Source of the DNA: Liolophura sinensis
Lineage: Eukaryota > Mollusca > Polyplacophora > Chitonida > Chitonidae
Direction: 5' to 3'
Assembly: GCF_032854445.1 (NCBI RefSeq)
Contig: NC_088298.1
Span: 4,894,160-4,958,159 of the forward strand
Length of the DNA: 64,000 nucleotides
Shown: in pieces, positions 59,229 through 64,000 of the stretch
How the letters are laid out: each line of letters opens with the position of its first letter
Position numbering within the stretch: the first letter of the stretch is position 1
Position numbers and translations under genes: made by a program
The notes under the pieces: model-generated
The model's database searches: none
What the model was told of the DNA's origin: nothing
Seen by the model: the letters and a program-made list of their open reading frames with translations, nothing else

Positions 59229-59499
59229 CAGGCAAAGCAAAATGAAAATCATGAATTCATATACATCCAAAGTTTAATTCCTGGCTAATGTAAAATCAAT
59301 AAGACGTGATAACAAGGCTTGTGACAATGGAAACTAATTAAGACAGGATTGAAAACAATGACAAACACGAAAGTGCGCAAATCTCGTCAGATCTCGCGTG
59401 AACACTGAAAACTTGTCAGCTTGTTTAAAACAGAACGCATCAGCTAAGCAGACCTATCCCTTAATGTCTTGCTTATACCTCTCCAATCATGAATTTATA

Positions 59500-59550
59500 C
59501 GCGCTAGTGTTCCTAATTAAATATTTTTAAAAAATTGGAACACTAGCGCG
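59500..59550. repeat. Inverted repeat (14-bp perfect arms, AT-rich loop)
   Basis: CGCGCTAGTGTTCC (59500-59513) pairs with GGAACACTAGCGCG (59537-59550); the 23-nt loop is almost all A/T. It looks like a small foldback element. Confidence 0.75.
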
Positions 59551-61472
59551 ACCTGGTGGAGAAATGGGTTACGGGACTTGCATGATAATTCTATGAAGTT
59601 AAGTACAAGACATAGGCCGATGTAGATCAATCAGGGAAAAGTCAAGTTGACTAAATATGTAACTATAAAGTAACTGTGAAAGCATGCACCACCCTCCTTG
59701 GTTAAAAACATTCGAAACCCCTAAATACGAAAGTTCAACAGAACGTTACGACGAAAAAGGAGAGTGGAAATTGGAGAAAAAAAATAAACACGACATAAAC
59801 AAGGCTCGCTTGACACCCCACATAAAATGAACACCCAACACTTTAACTGAAAACTGGGATCGTATCACGACATATATATCTCAATACGCTACAAAGGAGC
59901 ATTGTCAGAAAATCGCATCAGAAACAAATGTGCGTACCCAAGGTTTGATCTACTCAAGGTGACATCTCTAACACCTGGTGAATGCGTCTCTCACTTTGAT
60001 GAAACGGGTTTGAGGCAATGATCAGAGGTAGCGGGATGAATCGATAAACAGCACATATCGCCCGCGTAGTGTACAGGCTGATTTAACCAGGCTCTTGACT
60101 CCCTGAGTCGAAATCCTACTTGGATGGCTTAAAAAAAGACAGAGAGAGAGAAAAAAGCACAGCCAACCTAAGGAACTTCACCGGTATTGTTCACGGCTTA
60201 ATGATGCGTGTCAAAATGCCCGCAGATCTTATGTTCAACTGATAAGAAGCCACACAGCGGCTTTGGCACACCCGTAAAATACAGATCAATTCCTGCTCCG
60301 CTGAACAATGTCCATGAACTTCCTGCACAACAACAACGCCACAGGCAGTACGGTACGATTGGCCCAGCGCAGAGAATTGGATCACATTCAGAACGAGATG
60401 TTACGTGTTCGTGAAGGGCGCCAAGTGGGGCTGATCGCCGAAAGTCATCATGGCGTCTCCATAATACCATATTTGTTCTCCGCCGCTGGGCTTTAGTTTA
60501 ATTAGACAACTATGCAAATTTGTTCCGATAAAGGCAGTTTGCCAATGCACAAACTAAAAGCTACTATAAACCCAGAAAAGTTTCACAAGAAATAAAACAC
60601 GCTCCTTTAGTTTCTGTTGGCCAATAGGAGGTAAGGAAAGTCTTTCAAGAATAAATCCAGTCAGGATTAAAATGAGAACAAATTCAACTACGACAAAGAA
60701 GATATGACAGACAGTTTGGCTTGGTCGATGGGTAGAACTACTTTAAAATGTTTTTTCTCATTCATTTCGAATTAAGATTGGGTAAAACAAAACCAATAGA
60801 TGCAGATCCAAGAATGCTCAATTTGAAACGCTGAAAGCATGCGTATTCGTCAGTGTAGTCAAGCGTGTACGGGAATCAAGACAGTCCACGTTTGAGATCT
60901 TCGGGTCCCAGCTCGGATCACAGCTCTGCTGACGCGTTAGTGTTGTTTACAGGTATTTCTGAACAAGCGTAAACACGATCATTTCATCAAAAAAAAAGAA
61001 AAAAAAAAAAGACAGAGTAACACATTTGCACTGTATATTTTCACCGAGCTCGCATACTACGGACGCAGTACTGCATACGATACTGTGGGACTTGTAAGAC
61101 ATACCGTCACGCCAAATTTAGCCTTTATACAAAAAAAAAAAAAAACCAGTGTGAGTAAGCGCTAGAAATGACAAATCGCATAAAAGAAAAAAAAAAGGAT
61201 TCTCTTTTACAGCGAGTAAAATTCCAAATTGACAGCAAAGGACATACTATAACAAATTGAAAACAGCAATAAAAGTTAGGTTTAAATGGGAGCGCACCGA
61301 CTCGCACCCTGGACACATGCATGCAAGCCCTTGATAATAAGCGAGCTCGTGTGATGTGAATGCCAAATGAAGTGTGTGAATGCTAGGACTATGGACACGT
61401 GTTCAGGTGTTGAACTGTTCATTCTCTTTGGTCTGAAAAGATGCTTATACATAGACGACAAAAAATAATGAA

Positions 61473-61474
<2 letters not shown>
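59551..61474. other. Intergenic or untranslated; overlapping small ORFs at 60191-60496
   Basis: Between 60191 and 60496 both strands hold 62-90-codon frames (plus: NATGSTVRLAQRRELDHIQN; minus: VPYCLWRCCCAGSSWT) in a patch with higher GC than its flanks. I can support neither as coding. No SINEs are seen in this stretch. Confidence 0.3.

Positions 61475-61527
<53 letters not shown>
61475..61527. repeat. (AT)n microsatellite with (CA)n end
   Basis: About 21 AT units followed by four or five CA units. Confidence 0.9.
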
Positions 61528-64000
61528 GCCGCAGTCCAACACATGAGTATACATGTACGAAATTCACGCCGAGTCACCCGATTCTATAGGAATACATGTC
61601 AATCGAACGTGATAATCTTGAAAAATATCCCCTACCCCACTCTTCCCTTCCCACTCCCTTCGAGCCTAAAATGCTTGCGTAAGATAAGGATTGGTCGGGC
61701 AGGCTTTAATACGGCCATCTCCTCACTCTGGGACAATTATTGCCCATGACAAAAAAATCCCACCCAAAAACATGATATCTATACATTATATACCTACACC
61801 CGGTATAAGCAACCTGAGCAACATGCAGGGTTTAAATCGAAGGCTGTGTAAATCACCCCCTCCCCCCCTTCCCCCTGCCAAAAAGAGATTCCTATCGACC
61901 TGTCAGCCAACCGGATCGCCCCCGCAGCATTTTCGAAAGTCTAGACGGTTAGGGCTTTTCGGAACATAAATTATAAATGCTTCGGTTTTCGATTTCCAGA
62001 AACTTGGAAGTGTGCAGCGAAGCAGTTTGATGTTCATTCCCTGGGCAAAGGCGGGCGGGTGGGTGTGTGGTTGGGTCGCATCCGTAACAGTATCAAACAT
62101 GCACCTTGACAGACGCAGGCTTTCAATGTGTTTCAGTGGTTTGGGTTGCATAGACATACGCCCACGACTGGTGTCATCTAGAGCACAGTCGTCGTTTTTG
62201 CAAAACAGAGATCGTTCATCACAAGTGTATAACAGCCTTACGAAATCTCATACAGCGAATTTCTCTTGAGGAACGTCCTGTCTTGGCTCGGTTTCAGTGA
62301 CTGGCCAAATCATGCCGGGAGTGAACAGTTCTAGTCGCTTAATAACTTAGCGATATTCTGCTTTTGGCGGTTGAGCGCATAGTACTATCGAGAACAGTAC
62401 ATAAAGCCTACAGCACAGATAGGACAGTGAATCCAAATGACAACTCTTTAGACGATTAGAAAACGAACATGAACTTGACTTTTCCCCAAGTAGTCTTCTA
62501 CCTCTGGAGGGTTTTGTATTGCAAAAGGTTTCTTCACAGTCAAGGTCTGGTGTACATGTACAGCTAGCACGCATGCGTCCCTTGGTACGTGCATGTATGC
62601 AGAATAAAATAGAAAACAAGGCGCTGATTGGCTTATATAAAGGTACTACAAAACAATAGAACAATGCAACATTTGTGACAAAATTACAAGAAACGTTTTG
62701 TTACCGTAACAACAAAACGCACCACCGGATTGAAAGTTGGTTTTTTTTGTTTTTTTTTTTGCACACACACAAAAAAACGTATACATATCTTTGAGATTTG
62801 TAACGATGTTAATATGTAGAGAGCGAGTCAGCTGATAACAATAATAAGGCTAAAACAGTAACAATAATAAGGCTAAAACAGTAACAATAATTAGGCTAAT
62901 GTATATGCGCGACCGTAATACGGCCGAAGCAGGAAACATAAGCCATAATTCAGGTGTAAGAACATATACTGTGTGAATGTAACAACATTGTTAAGATCAG
63001 ACACATACATGTACACGTACCTGTAAATACAGAACAAAAAGACAATCTGTGTTTAAAAAGGGGCAGGGGAGAGAGAAATGAAAAGACAGCACAAACTGCT
63101 CTAGTATCTCAACACAGATTTGAACACGGGTTGTATGCATACGCATCGGTAACTGTTTCACATTTTTAAAAATCACAAAGCATTGTTTAAATTAAATCAA
63201 TTTACCAAGACACGTTTCTTAAACAGGCCTTGCGAATGTTTTTGATCTTAAATACATACGTTCTTGTAGAATGACCTTGAAAATGGTGAAGCTGGTATCA
63301 AATGTCAAAGGTCAAGGATGGAATTGGTCCACGGAGGTCACGGTGGTGTAAAAATCAGACCTCGTATTTGGCAGTATTTTAGCCTGAGGACGGGGGTTTT
63401 GTACCAAGGCCAAGAGATGTGTACCGCTGGTGTACGTGCGGCGGATTTTGTATATATGGGAGGTATAATTTGTACATGCGCACGACCTAAATGAGATGGC
63501 CTTCCATATAAAGCTCACATAACCAGGATATCAAATGAGATGTCAATAATGGCGTATCAAGTGACTGATCGACCGTGATACCAGTAAAAAGATGGCCGTG
63601 GTAATGATAATGGATACAGCGTCCGAAAACATGTCAAAGACAGCATGCATATAAAAAGAGTCCACGTTCAAATGAAAATGCACCCAATTATGAAAATCTC
63701 TGAACCTTGGCTATATGGTTACGACGACTGACGTAAACAAAATTAGCAGTCATGCCTGCGACAGACCATAGAGCAACAGGTGTTAAAAACCACACCTTGA
63801 AAGCGGCAATTCAAATAACTGGTAAACAGTTGTAAATGGTCCGTTCTTTTTAAAAATGTTTTTGATAATGTGCATGCTAAATTAAGCCTAACATAATTTG
63901 AAAATTCACTTCTTTTAAGAGGTATATTGTGTTCCTAATTGCAGCTAGAGCTTCCACGATAGGGCAAAGCTAAAAAGGCGTTTACCAAACTTGACGTCAG
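61528..64000. other. Repeat-poor end of window, no gene seen
   Basis: Mixed sequence with only a three-copy 23-bp repeat GTAACAATAATAAGGCTAAA at 62835-62898. No splice-bounded exon or known domain is seen on either strand. Confidence 0.4.

Noticed and set aside
60191-60496. Overlapping ORFs on both strands as a small gene
   Set aside because: Both strands are about equally open, and there is no splice site, start context or known motif to choose one. It is kept only as a note in the interval description.

Overview
The window looks like nuclear DNA of a marine invertebrate animal, most likely a mollusc or another lophotrochozoan. The reasons are AT-rich sequence, short exons with GT-AG introns, tRNA-derived SINEs of a kind I associate with mollusc genomes, and many tandem satellites. 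The taxon is an inference. I see no bacterial, viral or organellar gene, no rRNA, no CRISPR array and no convincing functional tRNA.

Genes. Two multi-exon genes lie on the + strand. (1) 4912-12695 is a four-exon GM2 ganglioside activator (GM2A-like, 214 residues when spliced). It has a signal peptide, a TATA box and, 30 bp upstream of the TATA box, a near-perfect CLEAR/E-box (TFEB-type) site, which fits a lysosomal gene. (2) 17416-21669 holds the last four exons of a gene I do not recognise (215 residues visible, 5' end not established). A perfect GTCACGTGAC site and a candidate ATG lie about 1.2 kb upstream. A third probable coding piece is a minus-strand terminal exon at 46850-47089 (79 residues) whose upstream exons I could not find.

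Layout. 1-4770: intergenic with SINE pieces. 4775-12843: GM2A, whose large first intron holds a 28-30 bp array, a 41-bp array grown inside a SINE and a 60-bp array carrying CRE-like sites. 12844-17138: mostly featureless. 17139-21669: second gene, with a SINE inserted only about 20-30 nt before a splice acceptor. 21670-28500: intergenic with 33-, 78- and 83-bp arrays. 28500-37187: SINEs, a MITE-like element, several hairpins and a 41/82-bp satellite. 37188-45222: an 8-kb satellite of 57/54-bp units with larger duplications. 45223-50980: a three-copy dispersed repeat, the minus-strand exon and SINEs. 50988-53270: a 21-bp satellite rich in E-box-like hexamers. 53271-57385: 59-bp array, an array made of SINE tails, SINE insertions. 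57386-64000: repeat-poor sequence with no gene I can support.

The two genes share no evident pathway, beyond a CACGTG-type palindrome near each 5' region. The most unusual property is the density and variety of tandem arrays (at least a dozen unrelated or SINE-derived families in 64 kb). Many long ORFs in the window are satellite reading frames, not genes. I found no clear new multi-gene system.
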